A stretch of DNA of 50,969 nt from Comamonadaceae bacterium CG12_big_fil_rev_8_21_14_0_65_59_15 (GCA_002786915.1 PCUV01000069.1:1-50969); one strand, 5' to 3'. Positions 34,058 to 42,039 are shown, numbered from the stretch's first letter. Translations and numbers: made by a program. Notes: generated from the letters alone by a model not told the origin.

Positions 34058-34770
34058 AAGGCAGTGATGAGCGCAAGCAGACCAATGAGATTGGCATGTT
34101 TGTGCCACTGCTCGATACCATTGAGATCAAGGACAAACTGATCACGGCCGATGCCTTGCTGACACAGCGCAAATTGGCCCGTTACGTGGTGCAGCGCGGT
34201 GCACACTACCACTTCACGGCCAAAGGCAACCAGGCCACGCTGCAAAACAAGATTACGCTGTTGTTTCAGGATCGCAAAGCGCCAGACTTCGTAGAGCTCA
34301 CACCACCCGATCATGGACGCATCGAGACCCGACGCATCTGGTGCTGCGAGGCACTCAATGCGTATTTGGATTTCCCACATGTCGCGCAAGTCTTTCTGAT
34401 CGAGCGCGAGGTGCTTCACAAGAAGAGCGGCAAGCAATCAACGGAGATCGCCGTGGGTCTGACAAGCCAGTCACCAGCCCAAGCCAGCCCACAGCAAGTG
34501 CTTCGGGCCAATCGTGAGCATTGGACGATTGAGAACCGTTGTCACTACGTGATCGACTGGAACTTTGACGAAGATCGCAGCCGCATTCGAACCGGCCACG
34601 GTCCAGAGAACGTCACACGGCTACGCCGCTTTGTGGTAGGTGTGTTGAACCTCGTTGGCGACAAGAAAACCAGCATCTCTGAAAAAATGGCCAAGCTCAA
34701 CCGCAACACACGGATGGTCTTTGACTACCTGCGCATGACGAAAAATTCCGCTCGACCGGCTGGCGCATAA
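34021..34770 (+). CDS. Transposase part B: rest of the ISAs1 DDE domain
   Basis: Read in the -1 frame relative to part A, this part continues VGTLPVEGSDERKQTNEIGM, then the second catalytic Asp in LITADALLTQRKLARYVVQR, GNQATLQNKITLL, and the third residue Glu in NREHWTIENRCHYVIDWNFD followed by RRFVVGVLNLV. All three DDE residues are thus present across the two frames. No independent start with a ribosome-binding site is obvious, so the product is probably made as a part A-part B fusion by frameshifting, or the element is a frameshift mutant. Confidence 0.75.
   Translation: MSHPKKVGTLPVEGSDERKQTNEIGMFVPLLDTIEIKDKLITADALLTQRKLARYVVQRGAHYHFTAKGNQATLQNKITLLFQDRKAPDFVELTPPDHGRIETRRIWCCEALNAYLDFPHVAQVFLIEREVLHKKSGKQSTEIAVGLTSQSPAQASPQQVLRANREHWTIENRCHYVIDWNFDEDRSRIRTGHGPENVTRLRRFVVGVLNLVGDKKTSISEKMAKLNRNTRMVFDYLRMTKNSARPAGA
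34033..34039 (+). other. Slippery heptamer A_AAA_AAG, possible -1 frameshift site
   Basis: The part A frame reads CAA AAA AAG at 34031-34039, so the heptamer A AAA AAG is in exactly the phase used for -1 slippage (as in dnaX and several insertion sequences). Slipping here leads directly into part B. A weak stem (TGCC/GGCA) follows 10-25 nt downstream. A one-base insertion in the A run would look the same. Confidence 0.55.
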
Positions 34771-34795
34771 GGGTTTCGGGGAGAACAAATTTATC

Positions 34796-34873
34796 GTGAT
34801 TGACCAGCAAGGAAGCGCAACCGCAACGCTGCGACCTGTAGTGCCTGAGCGCACCAAACTGACAAAACTGTAA
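34796..34873 (+). pseudogene. Short 3' remnant of an unknown gene
   Basis: Directly right of the insertion sequence the plus strand reads VIDQQGSATATLRPVVPERTKLTKL and a TAA. It looks like the tail of a protein cut by the element. I cannot assign the family. It overlaps the CusR-like box that follows. Confidence 0.35.
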
Positions 34874-34874
34874 T
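34859..34874 (+). promoter_or_regulatory. CusR/CopR-like box upstream of the ccm operon
   Basis: CTGACAAAACTGTAAT matches the box at 48372-48387 at 14 of 16 positions and the general CusR pattern TGACAA-N2-TTGTCA. It lies 80 bp before ATG 34954. A weak -10-like TCTAAA at 34906-34911 would place the box about 51 bp before the start point, close to the position of the CusR box in E. coli. Confidence 0.55.
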
Positions 34875-34953
34875 GATTTCGACACGTTCAGGACAGCCGC
34901 CCATTTCTAAACTGACGGCGTCATCGAATGGATGTCGAACCTAAGGAGTCAAC

Positions 34954-35205
34954 ATGTTGTGTTGTGTGGGATTGATTGCAGGGATGTCGGTGGGGCAATC
35001 GATGGGTGGGCCATGGACCTACATTGCTCCGGCGGTGGGCTTTGGCGTTGGTTTTCTGGGCGACATGAAGTTCATGGGCCACATGCATAAAAAAAATAAC
35101 ACCACGCCCGTGGAACCCGAAGTCAAAAACGCGCCACCCTTGCACGGGCCAGTCGCTGCCCCGAGCGATGCCAAGCCCGCCGTCGCCTGGGAACTGGCGG
35201 CCTGA
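34954..35205 (+). CDS. Small membrane protein of the copper island
   Basis: An 83-residue protein from ATG 34954 with TAAGGAG upstream. It has one or two hydrophobic segments (LCCVGLIAGMSVGQSMGG and WTYIAPAVGFGVGFLGDM), the motif KFMGHMHKKN with Met and His that could bind copper, and a Pro/Ala-rich hydrophilic tail. I do not recognise the family. As the first gene behind a CusR-like box it may help in copper handling in the membrane. Confidence 0.65.
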   Translation: MLCCVGLIAGMSVGQSMGGPWTYIAPAVGFGVGFLGDMKFMGHMHKKNNTTPVEPEVKNAPPLHGPVAAPSDAKPAVAWELAA

Positions 35206-35284
35206 AACGGATGCAGCACAACCCGCGGTGCTCCTGCGCGCAGGCTTTGAACCGCATGAACTCTCAATTACCAAGAGGAAAAAC

Positions 35285-35713
35285 ATGAAAATGCATACTT
35301 TATTTGAATCAAGCCGCCGTGCAATGCTCGTCATGCTGGCGCTTGGTGCTGCGGCATTGACCACACACCAGGTGCAGGCTGCCACTGCTCAGCCGCCGAT
35401 TCCCAAAGGCGTCGCGATGAAGTCGTGGCAAGACAACGGCAGCAATGGCCAATACGTGCTGCAGCTCCTTGAAGGCAAGGCACTCAGTGGCAAGGAGTCC
35501 GTCAACGGGAAGGTGGCCAGTGACAGCGACTGCACGCCGGATGCCGATGGACTGAGCCATTGCCACAACATCATTGAACTGGCCAATGGTCAAAAAATGA
35601 CCGTTGTTGATACCCACAACATGCACATCAATCGGTGCCTGAGCCCAGGTGAGCAAATTTCACTGAAAAAAATTGACAAGACCTGGATGCTGGCCACGTT
35701 GTTCAAAAAGTAA
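35285..35713 (+). CDS. Secreted protein with Cys/His motif, unknown function
   Basis: A 142-residue protein from ATG 35285 (AGAGGAAAAAC upstream) with a signal peptide ending VQA. The mature part has few strands and a segment SDCTPDADGLSHCHNIIELA with CxnHCH, followed by NMHINRCLSPGEQ. Three Cys and nearby His residues suggest metal binding or disulfides. No known family was recognised. It is part of the small-gene group before ccmF. Confidence 0.65.
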   Translation: MKMHTLFESSRRAMLVMLALGAAALTTHQVQAATAQPPIPKGVAMKSWQDNGSNGQYVLQLLEGKALSGKESVNGKVASDSDCTPDADGLSHCHNIIELANGQKMTVVDTHNMHINRCLSPGEQISLKKIDKTWMLATLFKK

Positions 35714-35771
35714 ATCAGTTCAAGCGGACTGGCAATCCACTCTTGAGAAACAAAAAAGCAAAGGTTACATC

Positions 35772-35987
35772 ATGGATTGGCTTGCAAATAACTGGATCTG
35801 GTTGGCATTTACAGCCGCGATCGTGCTGATGATGCGTGGTGGCGGTTGTTGCGGTGGCCGTCATGGTAAAGACCACCAAGCAGATGCCGACACGCCTGCG
35901 CCGTCAAAGGCGGTTGAACTCCTAACAGAGCCCACTGCTGACAACAAGCCCGGTGAGTGCAAGTCAGCACAGGCCCGTCAACCATGA
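35772..35987 (+). CDS. Short membrane protein with GGGCCGG motif (DUF2933-like)
   Basis: A 71-residue protein from ATG 35772. One membrane segment (WIWLAFTAAIVLMMRGG) is followed by GGCCGGRHGKDHQADAD, which offers a Cys pair and His residues for metal. Its build resembles the short DUF2933 proteins of heavy-metal loci. Its stop overlaps the ccmF start by 4 nt (ATGA), so it is translated together with the ccm genes. Confidence 0.65.
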   Translation: MDWLANNWIWLAFTAAIVLMMRGGGCCGGRHGKDHQADADTPAPSKAVELLTEPTADNKPGECKSAQARQP

Positions 35988-37990
35988 TTCCAGAACTTGG
36001 GCATTTCGCCCTCATCCTCGCCCTTGCGTTGGCCCTGACGCAAGCCAGCTCTGCGCTGCTGGGTGCGGCGCGTGGCAACCCGACCTGGATCGCGGTGGCA
36101 CACAGCAGTGCGCTGGGGCAGTTGTTGTTCATCTTTGCGGCGTTTGCCACGTTGGTGTACGGGTTTGTCAGCAATGATCTTTCTTTGCTCTACGTGGCAT
36201 CTAATTCGAATGCCTCGCTGCCCCTGCAATATCGCATTGCCGCGACCTGGGGCGGACACGAAGGGTCGATGTTGCTGTGGGTTTTGATCCTGGCCGGCTG
36301 GACGGTGGCGGTGTCGCGCTTGAGTCGCCATCTGGCAACCGATTTTGTGGCCCGCGTGCTGGGTGTGATGGGTATGGTCAGCGCTGGTCTGCTGGCTTTT
36401 CTGTTGTTGACATCCAACCCATTCTTGCGCTTGGTTCCCGCTGCAGCGCATGGACGAAGCTTGAACCCGTTGCTGCAAGATATTGGCATGGTGCTGCATC
36501 CGCCGATGCTCTACATGGGCTACGTCGGTTTCTCGGTGGCGTTTGCCCTCGCCATCGCGGCCTTGCTCAGTGGTCGACTTGATGCTGCTTGGGCGCGCTG
36601 GTCTCGTCCCTGGACCACTCTGGCCTGGGTCTTTCTCACGCTTGGTGTGGCGTTGGGTAGTCTGTGGGCCTACTACGAGTTGGGCTGGGGCGGTTGGTGG
36701 TTTTGGGACCCGGTTGAGAATGCCTCGTTCATCCCCTGGCTGGTCGGCACCGCGTTGATCCACTCGCTGGCCGTGTCCGAGAACCGAGGTGCACTCAAAG
36801 GGTGGACCGTACTGCTGGCCATCTTTGCCTTTTCGCTCAGTCTGCTGGGTACCTTCCTGGTGCGCTCTGGTGTTTTGACCTCGGTACATGCTTTTGCCAC
36901 GGATCCGGCACGTGGCACCTTTGTGTTGGTTCTACTCGGTCTTGTAGTTGGCGGCGCGTTGCTGCTCTACGCCTCACGTGCCAACCGCATTGGATTGGGG
37001 GCAGGCTTTGACCCAATCTCGCGTGAATCGCTGCTGCTGTTGAACAACGTCATGCTGGCGGTGGCGGCGGGTTCGGTGTTGCTCGGCACCCTTTATCCGT
37101 TGGTTCTTGATGCATTGAAAGTGGGCAAAATTTCTGTCGGCAGGCCTTATTTTGAAACCGTGTTCGTGCCGCTCATGACACCGGCCATGTTCCTGATTGG
37201 GGTGGGGCCGATGGCACACTGGAAAAAAGTTAATTTGCCCGATCTGGCGCTGCGTTTGCGCTGGGCGTTTGCAGTGGGTGTGGTTAGCGCCCTGTTCGTG
37301 CCGATGGCCATGGGGGCCTGGAGCACAGCCGTCAGTTTCGGAATTCTGTTGTCGGTCTGGATCAGCGCCAGCAGCGTCGCAGATTTGCTGGGGCGCTTGC
37401 GCAACGTCCACACCGCGGTCAGTTTGCTGGCTCGGTTACGGGCCAACTCACGCAGTTATTACGGCATGCTTTTGGCCCACATCGGGGTCGCGGTTTTTAT
37501 TGCAGGGGCCACGTTGGTCACTGGCTACGAATCCGACAAGGAAGTCCGCATGGGCATTGGCGACACGGTTGAAGTGGGAGGCTACGACTTCCGTCTGGAG
37601 CGCATGTCTGAGGCACTCGGGCCGAACTATACGGCTACACGTGGTGAGATCAACGTGAGCCGCAGCGGGCAGGCCGTCACCCGCATGTATCCAGAAAAAC
37701 GCAACTACGGTGAGCAACAGCGACCAATGACCGAAGCCGCTATCGACTGGGGTGTCACGCGCGATCTCTACATCGCGTTTGGCGACCAGATAGAACCCGG
37801 TGTCTGGGCTGTTCGTATCTACCATAAACCCTTTGTGGAGTTCATCTGGTACGGTTGGCTGCTCATGGCCCTAGGCGGATTGCTGGCGGTGTTTGACCGG
37901 CGCTACCGTGTCGCGGTGACCAGCGTCCAGACCGTGCCACCCGAGCCAGCGCCAGGCAGGGTGGTCCCAAGCGCCCTGGTGGTCGCATGA
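35984..37990 (+). CDS. ccmF: Cytochrome c maturation protein CcmF (heme lyase subunit)
   Basis: A 668-residue, multi-helix membrane protein from ATG 35984. It has the tryptophan-rich heme-handling WWD motif WGGWWFWDPVENASFIPWLV, flanking PPMLYMGYVGFSVAF, and the large periplasmic loop near the C-terminus (GDTVEVGGYDFRLERMSE). CcmF attaches heme from CcmE to apocytochromes together with CcmH. It is coupled by 4-nt overlaps to the genes on both sides. Placement behind small copper-type genes, without ccmABCDE, is unusual and suggests a dedicated or copper-responsive copy. Confidence 0.96.
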   Translation: MIPELGHFALILALALALTQASSALLGAARGNPTWIAVAHSSALGQLLFIFAAFATLVYGFVSNDLSLLYVASNSNASLPLQYRIAATWGGHEGSMLLWVLILAGWTVAVSRLSRHLATDFVARVLGVMGMVSAGLLAFLLLTSNPFLRLVPAAAHGRSLNPLLQDIGMVLHPPMLYMGYVGFSVAFALAIAALLSGRLDAAWARWSRPWTTLAWVFLTLGVALGSLWAYYELGWGGWWFWDPVENASFIPWLVGTALIHSLAVSENRGALKGWTVLLAIFAFSLSLLGTFLVRSGVLTSVHAFATDPARGTFVLVLLGLVVGGALLLYASRANRIGLGAGFDPISRESLLLLNNVMLAVAAGSVLLGTLYPLVLDALKVGKISVGRPYFETVFVPLMTPAMFLIGVGPMAHWKKVNLPDLALRLRWAFAVGVVSALFVPMAMGAWSTAVSFGILLSVWISASSVADLLGRLRNVHTAVSLLARLRANSRSYYGMLLAHIGVAVFIAGATLVTGYESDKEVRMGIGDTVEVGGYDFRLERMSEALGPNYTATRGEINVSRSGQAVTRMYPEKRNYGEQQRPMTEAAIDWGVTRDLYIAFGDQIEPGVWAVRIYHKPFVEFIWYGWLLMALGGLLAVFDRRYRVAVTSVQTVPPEPAPGRVVPSALVVA

Positions 37991-38472
37991 ATCGTCAATC
38001 CCTAACCTGGAAATCATGGCGCAGCGCCAGCGTGGCGCTGTTCATGGTGATGCTGTCGCTGGCGGCCACCGTCAGCTGGGGCAAGGTTGCGATGCCCCTG
38101 GCGGCTGATCCGGCACTTGAATTGCGCATGATGACGTTGGCGGCTGAATTGCGTTGTCTGGTTTGTCAAAACCAGAGTCTGGCGGAGTCCAATGCCGAAC
38201 TGGCGGTCGATCTGCGCCAACTCATGCGCCAACAAATGCGTCAAGGTGCCAGCAACCAGGACATCATTGACTATATGGTGGCCCGCTATGGCGACTTTGT
38301 TTTGTATCGGCCACCACTGAAAGCCAGTACCGTGTTGTTGTGGTCCGGGCCGGTCATGCTGCTCTTGCTTGGCCTCGGCTTGCAGTGGCGCACGATCAGA
38401 CGCCAGCGCACCAATCAGGCTGCACCCGACTCAAGAGGTGGCGAACCCGGGAGCGCCAAGGAGACAGCATGA
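37987..38472 (+). CDS. ccmH: Cytochrome c maturation protein CcmH
   Basis: A 161-residue protein with a signal anchor, the thiol motif ELRCLVCQNQSLAESNAELA (CxxC that reduces the apocytochrome heme site) and helices LRQLMRQQMRQGASNQDIID, ending with a membrane segment (TVLLWSGPVMLLLLGLGL). It works with CcmF and CcmI in heme ligation. It overlaps ccmF by 4 nt and ccmI by 4 nt. Confidence 0.95.
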   Translation: MNRQSLTWKSWRSASVALFMVMLSLAATVSWGKVAMPLAADPALELRMMTLAAELRCLVCQNQSLAESNAELAVDLRQLMRQQMRQGASNQDIIDYMVARYGDFVLYRPPLKASTVLLWSGPVMLLLLGLGLQWRTIRRQRTNQAAPDSRGGEPGSAKETA

Positions 38473-39191
38473 TAATTTATTGGATCATCGCCGTGGCACT
38501 TGCCTTGAGCGCCGCACTCTTGGCTACCTGGCCACTTTGGCGCGGGCGGGCTCAGCCAGCCCCAAGCCTTGCCACAGGAAATGTTGTCGTGGGGCCGAGG
38601 CGCACGGCACTGGCCGTTGCACTGGCGATTGCCGTGATGGCAGTCCTGCTGTATGTCGCCCTTGGCAATCCGGCGGCCATCGTGCCCCAACCCTCCGGGG
38701 CGCCGCACGGTATCGGTCAGCAGCAGGTGAATGCCATGATCGTCAAGCTGGTCGCCCGGGTTGACAAAAACCCGCAAGACCTCACAGGCTGGACGATGCT
38801 GGCGCGGGCTCAGACCGTGCTGGGTAAATATGACGATGCCAGGGCAACCTATGCCCAAGCGGTGCGGCTCTTTCCGGAGAACGCGCAATTGCTCGCTGAT
38901 TACGCTGATGTCCTGGCCATGGCGCAAGGCGGGCGTTTGGTCGGGGCACCCGAGCAGCTGGTCGCGCGCGCACTGGCCATTGACCCAGACAACCTCAAGG
39001 CATTGGCCTTGGCCGGCACGATCGCCTTTGACAACAAGGATTTTGCACGCGCCGTTGCACATTGGGTGCGCTTGCGCGACGCCATTCCAGTTGACTCTGA
39101 ATTCACACAATCGATTGAAGCCAACATCATGGAAGCCAACAAGCTATTGCAGGCCAAGGCCAGTGCGCCCGCAGGACTGGCCGCGCAATAA
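38469..39191 (+). CDS. ccmI: Cytochrome c maturation protein CcmI (TPR)
   Basis: A 240-residue protein from ATG 38469, overlapping ccmH by 4 nt. Two membrane helices (IIYWIIAVALALSAALLATW and RTALAVALAIAVMAVLLYVA) are followed by tetratricopeptide repeats, e.g. LTGWTMLARAQTVLGKYDDA and RATYAQAVRLFPENAQLLAD. CcmI holds apocytochrome C-termini for the heme lyase. It is shorter than the E. coli CcmH/CcmI fusion because CcmH is separate. Confidence 0.92.
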   Translation: MIIYWIIAVALALSAALLATWPLWRGRAQPAPSLATGNVVVGPRRTALAVALAIAVMAVLLYVALGNPAAIVPQPSGAPHGIGQQQVNAMIVKLVARVDKNPQDLTGWTMLARAQTVLGKYDDARATYAQAVRLFPENAQLLADYADVLAMAQGGRLVGAPEQLVARALAIDPDNLKALALAGTIAFDNKDFARAVAHWVRLRDAIPVDSEFTQSIEANIMEANKLLQAKASAPAGLAAQ

Positions 39192-39251
39192 AGAGCGTCA
39201 GACATGATCTTCATGGCAACACGCACCCCTGACGCATTTGATAGGACAGAA

Positions 39252-39827
39252 ATGACACAAAATAGTCTCACCCATGACGTGCCTATGGTACCCAGCAGAA
39301 GGCGTTGGACTGCCTACATCCCGCTCATGATCTTTGCTGTGATGGCGGTATTTCTGGGCATTGGCCTGACCATGGACCCGCGGGAAATTCCGTCACCCTT
39401 GATAGGTAAGCCGGTGCCCCAGTTCAATTTGCCTGCTGTCAAGGGCCGCACACTCGGTCTGGCCACGGCTGACTTGCGCGGCCAGGTCTCACTGGTCAAT
39501 GTGTTTGCATCCTGGTGCGTGGCCTGCCGCGAAGAACACCCGCACTGGGTTGAACTTGCCAAGAAGAACATCGTGCCGATCCATGGGTTGAATTACAAGG
39601 ACAAACCAGACGACGCGCAGGCCTGGCTTGATCAGTTGGGCGACCCGTACACACGCACCGGCGTCGATCGGGACGGCCGGGTCGGTATCGACTGGGGCGT
39701 TTACGGCGTGCCTGAAACCTTTGTTGTGGACCGTAACGGCCGCATTGCGTACAAGCACATCGGCGCGATCACCCCCGAGGTATTGCGCGACAAGTTGCTG
39801 CCGCTGGTGGCCCAATTGCAAAAATGA
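39252..39827 (+). CDS. ccmG: Thiol:disulfide interchange protein CcmG/DsbE
   Basis: A 191-residue membrane-anchored thioredoxin from ATG 39252 (TAGGACAG upstream); ATG 39204 is a possible longer start. The anchor is YIPLMIFAVMAVFLGIGL, and the active site is FASWCVACREEHPHW (CVAC). The acidic loop PVPQFNLPAVKGRTL and the cis-Pro VYGVPETFVVDRNG are as in DsbE proteins. It reduces cysteines of apocytochromes, fed by CcdA, which is encoded next. Confidence 0.93.
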   Translation: MTQNSLTHDVPMVPSRRRWTAYIPLMIFAVMAVFLGIGLTMDPREIPSPLIGKPVPQFNLPAVKGRTLGLATADLRGQVSLVNVFASWCVACREEHPHWVELAKKNIVPIHGLNYKDKPDDAQAWLDQLGDPYTRTGVDRDGRVGIDWGVYGVPETFVVDRNGRIAYKHIGAITPEVLRDKLLPLVAQLQK

Positions 39828-39867
39828 TCATGCTGCATTTCACGCAACAAACCTTGGCGTGCCTGGT

Positions 39868-40608
39868 ATGGCCAGTCTGACAAGCCTTGCGCTACTGAGC
39901 GCTTTTGGCGGCGGCATCATTTCATTTTTGTCGCCTTGTGTACTCCCCCTGGTGCCGGGTTACATGTCCTATGTGGCGGGCAGCACACTGACACCGCAGA
40001 GTGGGAGTGGGGTGCGTGCGCACCGTCTGGACGTCCTGGCTCTGAGTCTGTGTTTTGTGGCCGGATTTTCAACCGTCTTCATCACCCTGGGAGCCGGTGC
40101 CTCGGCGCTGGGCGAGCTGCTGCTGCGCTTTAAATATGAGGCCAACATCGTCGGCGGCAGCATTGTCATCATTTTTGGCCTGTTCATGATTGGCGTGCTA
40201 CGACTGCCCTGGCTACAGCATGACCTGCGTTTTCACGGCAACATCAAAGGCGCGCGTCCGTTGGGTGCCTACCTGATCGGGCTGGCTTTTGCCTTCGGCT
40301 GGAGTCCATGCATCGGACCCGTGCTTGGCGCCATCTTGACCATGAGTGCGGCGACGGCGACCGTATCCAATGGTGTTGCGCTGCTTGCTGCCTATTCGCT
40401 CGGCCTGGGCCTTCCCTTTGTCGCGACGGCACTTTTTACCGGGTCCATGGTCAAACGGCTGGCACCGCTGCGCCGCTGGGGGCGGTGGTTGCAAGTGGCC
40501 GCTGGCATAGGCATGGTGTTCATGGGCATCGCCATGATCACCGGCTGGCTTTCAACCTTTGCCTTCTGGATGCTGAAAACGTTCCCGATTTTCGCGACCA
40601 TTGGTTAA
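39868..40608 (+). CDS. ccdA: Cytochrome c biogenesis protein CcdA
   Basis: A 246-residue, six-helix protein from ATG 39868. The two working cysteines are in FLSPCVLPLVPGYMSYV and FGWSPCIGPVLGAIL. It transfers reducing power from the cytoplasm to CcmG. It ends the ccmFHIG-ccdA run; a second CcdA-like gene lies at 17647. A palindromic repeat follows. GTG 39859 is another in-frame start. Confidence 0.93.
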   Translation: MASLTSLALLSAFGGGIISFLSPCVLPLVPGYMSYVAGSTLTPQSGSGVRAHRLDVLALSLCFVAGFSTVFITLGAGASALGELLLRFKYEANIVGGSIVIIFGLFMIGVLRLPWLQHDLRFHGNIKGARPLGAYLIGLAFAFGWSPCIGPVLGAILTMSAATATVSNGVALLAAYSLGLGLPFVATALFTGSMVKRLAPLRRWGRWLQVAAGIGMVFMGIAMITGWLSTFAFWMLKTFPIFATIG

Positions 40609-40642
40609 CGTGAAAGAACGCCACCGACGTTTGAAATTTGCC

Positions 40643-40719
40643 CGTCATTGCGAACGCAGTGAAGCAATCCATGCCTTCTAAATCCATGGATTGCCGCGGC
40701 CTGCGGCCTCGCAATGACG
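40643..40719. repeat. Large interrupted palindrome (REP/MITE-like)
   Basis: CGTCATTGCGA at 40643 pairs with TCGCAATGACG ending at 40719 (11 bp), and GCAATCCATG pairs with CATGGATTGC (10 bp), enclosing a short loop. The internal bubbles are uneven (10 and 14 nt). Sequences of the type CGTCATTGCGA...GCAATCC are common dispersed palindromes in many bacterial genomes. It could form a strong mRNA hairpin after ccdA. Confidence 0.75.
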
Positions 40720-40836
40720 ACAGGCTTTCATCATTTGGGGCGGCTGTGCAGGCATGGCCGTTAAGCGCTTGGCCGATCGATGGGTCATGAAATACGCAGC
40801 GACTTGTAGGCCTCTGATCAACTTCAGGAGAATGTC

Positions 40837-41097
40837 ATGATGTGGGGATCTAACGGATTTGGCTTCGGCTACGGAGGTGGTGCGATGGGTATTGGTATGG
40901 TGTTGCTCTTTGGCCTGATCATATTCGTCGTTGTGATGGCGATACGTGGTATGGGCGGTCGATGCGACGGCACCGAGTCGCGTCAAAAGTCTGCGCTCGA
41001 TATTTTGGAGGAGCGTTATGCCAAAGGTGAAATCGGACAAGCCGAGTTTGCAGAAAAACGCAATGACTTGGTCGGTTCAGGCGGCACGCGCGGGTAA
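40837..41097 (+). CDS. SHOCT-domain membrane protein
   Basis: An 86-residue protein with a Gly-rich, hydrophobic N-terminal half (GMVLLFGLIIFVVVMAI) and a C-terminal SHOCT segment (ALDILEERYAKGEIGQAEFAEKRNDL). CAGGAG precedes the ATG. SHOCT proteins of this type are frequent in copper and silver resistance loci with no defined function. It is convergent with the cytochrome c gene. Confidence 0.85.
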   Translation: MMWGSNGFGFGYGGGAMGIGMVLLFGLIIFVVVMAIRGMGGRCDGTESRQKSALDILEERYAKGEIGQAEFAEKRNDLVGSGGTRG

Positions 41098-41121
41098 GCC
41101 ACCCGAAGCCGACCCTCCTGT

Positions 41122-41568
41122 CTACATTTGATGCGGGTGAGCCACGATGCCGTTGGCTGCCTGTAGTTCACGGATATAGGCAATGATTCGGGTCACTTGT
41201 GCGTCGCTTACTTGCGGTGCCGGTGGCATATTTCCGAAATGCCAGTGATGCTGCGTTGTGCCGTTGTGCACTGCAGCCCGGAAAGCCTCGTCGGGATGGT
41301 GGCCAGGGTTGTAGGTATCGTGAACCAGTGGCGGTGCGAGCTTGGTGCCGCCGCCGCCATTTTTTCCATGACACACCGCGCAGTTGGCATTGAATGCCGC
41401 TTCACCGGCGACCGCCAGTGGTGACAACGACGGCAGCTTGACGCTGACGGCGTCATCGCCAGCACTTGGGCCAAAAATCAGAAACGCCACAACACCTACG
41501 CCTGCGACGATCGCAATCGGCATAAAAAGTTTGTTTTTTTTGGTGTTACTTGTCTTGTTTTTCATCAT
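41122..41568 (-). CDS. Membrane-anchored monoheme cytochrome c
   Basis: A 148-residue protein with a signal anchor (LFMPIAIVAGVGVVAFLIFG), one heme site FNANCAVCHGKNGGG and a distal segment HWHFGNMPPAPQVSDAQVTR that supplies the Met ligand. A conserved block DTYNPGHHPDEAFRAAVHNG and QHHWHFG is shared with the cytochrome at 50031. It ends the long minus-strand copper operon. It may accept electrons from copper oxidation or from a partner oxidase; this is inference. Confidence 0.85.
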   Translation of the reverse strand: MMKNKTSNTKKNKLFMPIAIVAGVGVVAFLIFGPSAGDDAVSVKLPSLSPLAVAGEAAFNANCAVCHGKNGGGGTKLAPPLVHDTYNPGHHPDEAFRAAVHNGTTQHHWHFGNMPPAPQVSDAQVTRIIAYIRELQAANGIVAHPHQM

Positions 41569-41628
41569 GTCTATTTTGAGTTCTTGTGCGGTATTGATTG
41601 CGCCAGCGGATTTGGTTTACACACGGAT

Positions 41629-42039
41629 TCATGGGTTGCCAAGTTGCCACTTGAACAAACGCGGTTGTGCTTCGCCTGGGCGTGTCATGCGAAGTTCTAC
41701 CGTCGTAGGGCGTGGCGTAATCGGGTTGAATTGCAGCACCCCCTTGCGGTGGTGGCCGCCCGCTGGGTCGCCAAGCCATTTGATCGGCGAAAAAGTCTTG
41801 CCCAGGTCCGTGCTGAGGGTGGTGGTTTTGCTGGGGTCGTCATCCAGAGAGCCGGAGTGGGTATTGAAAGCCAGCTCGAAATCCCAAGTCGCCCCGGAGA
41901 AGGCCCGTGGGGTCGCGCTCACTGTGACGGCGGACTGGGATGAACTGCGTGTCGGAAGTTCGGCTGCGGCATAAACGGCCTGGCTACCCAACATTCCAAT
42001 GGTCAGTGTGGCAGCGAGATTGATTAAGCGTGAACGCAT
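41629..42039 (-). CDS. Secreted protein of unknown function, copper island
   Basis: A 136-residue protein with a signal peptide ending VYAA. Strands VTVSATPRAFSGATWDFELAF and NTHSGSLDDDPSKTTTLSTD, then GDPAGGHHRKGVLQFNPITP and VELRMTRPGEAQPRLFKWQL. Such proteins occur in heavy-metal loci. A beta-sandwich fold like CopC is conceivable, but the copper ligands of CopC are not seen. It overlaps the upstream membrane protein gene by 16 nt. Confidence 0.75.
   Translation of the reverse strand: MRSRLINLAATLTIGMLGSQAVYAAAELPTRSSSQSAVTVSATPRAFSGATWDFELAFNTHSGSLDDDPSKTTTLSTDLGKTFSPIKWLGDPAGGHHRKGVLQFNPITPRPTTVELRMTRPGEAQPRLFKWQLGNP

Larger units (their letters stand above)
32874..34795 (+). mobile_element. 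Insertion sequence with DruA-like/ISAs1-type transposase
   Basis: The element is bounded by inverted ends: GATAAATTTGTCCCC at 32874-32888 and, read from the right, GATAAATTTGTTCTCCCC at 34795-34778, differing by a 3-nt insertion. It contains two overlapping ORFs that together form a transposase. No target-site duplication was found at the outer flanks (GTGTGCCAG left, GTGATTGACC right), and the kinase on the left is missing its 5' part, so a deletion next to the element probably removed DNA. The family is ISAs1 by its DDE domain. Confidence 0.75.

Noticed and set aside
32866..34805. A target-site duplication flanking the insertion sequence
   Set aside because: Left flank GTGTGCCAG and right flank GTGATTGACC do not match over any useful length.
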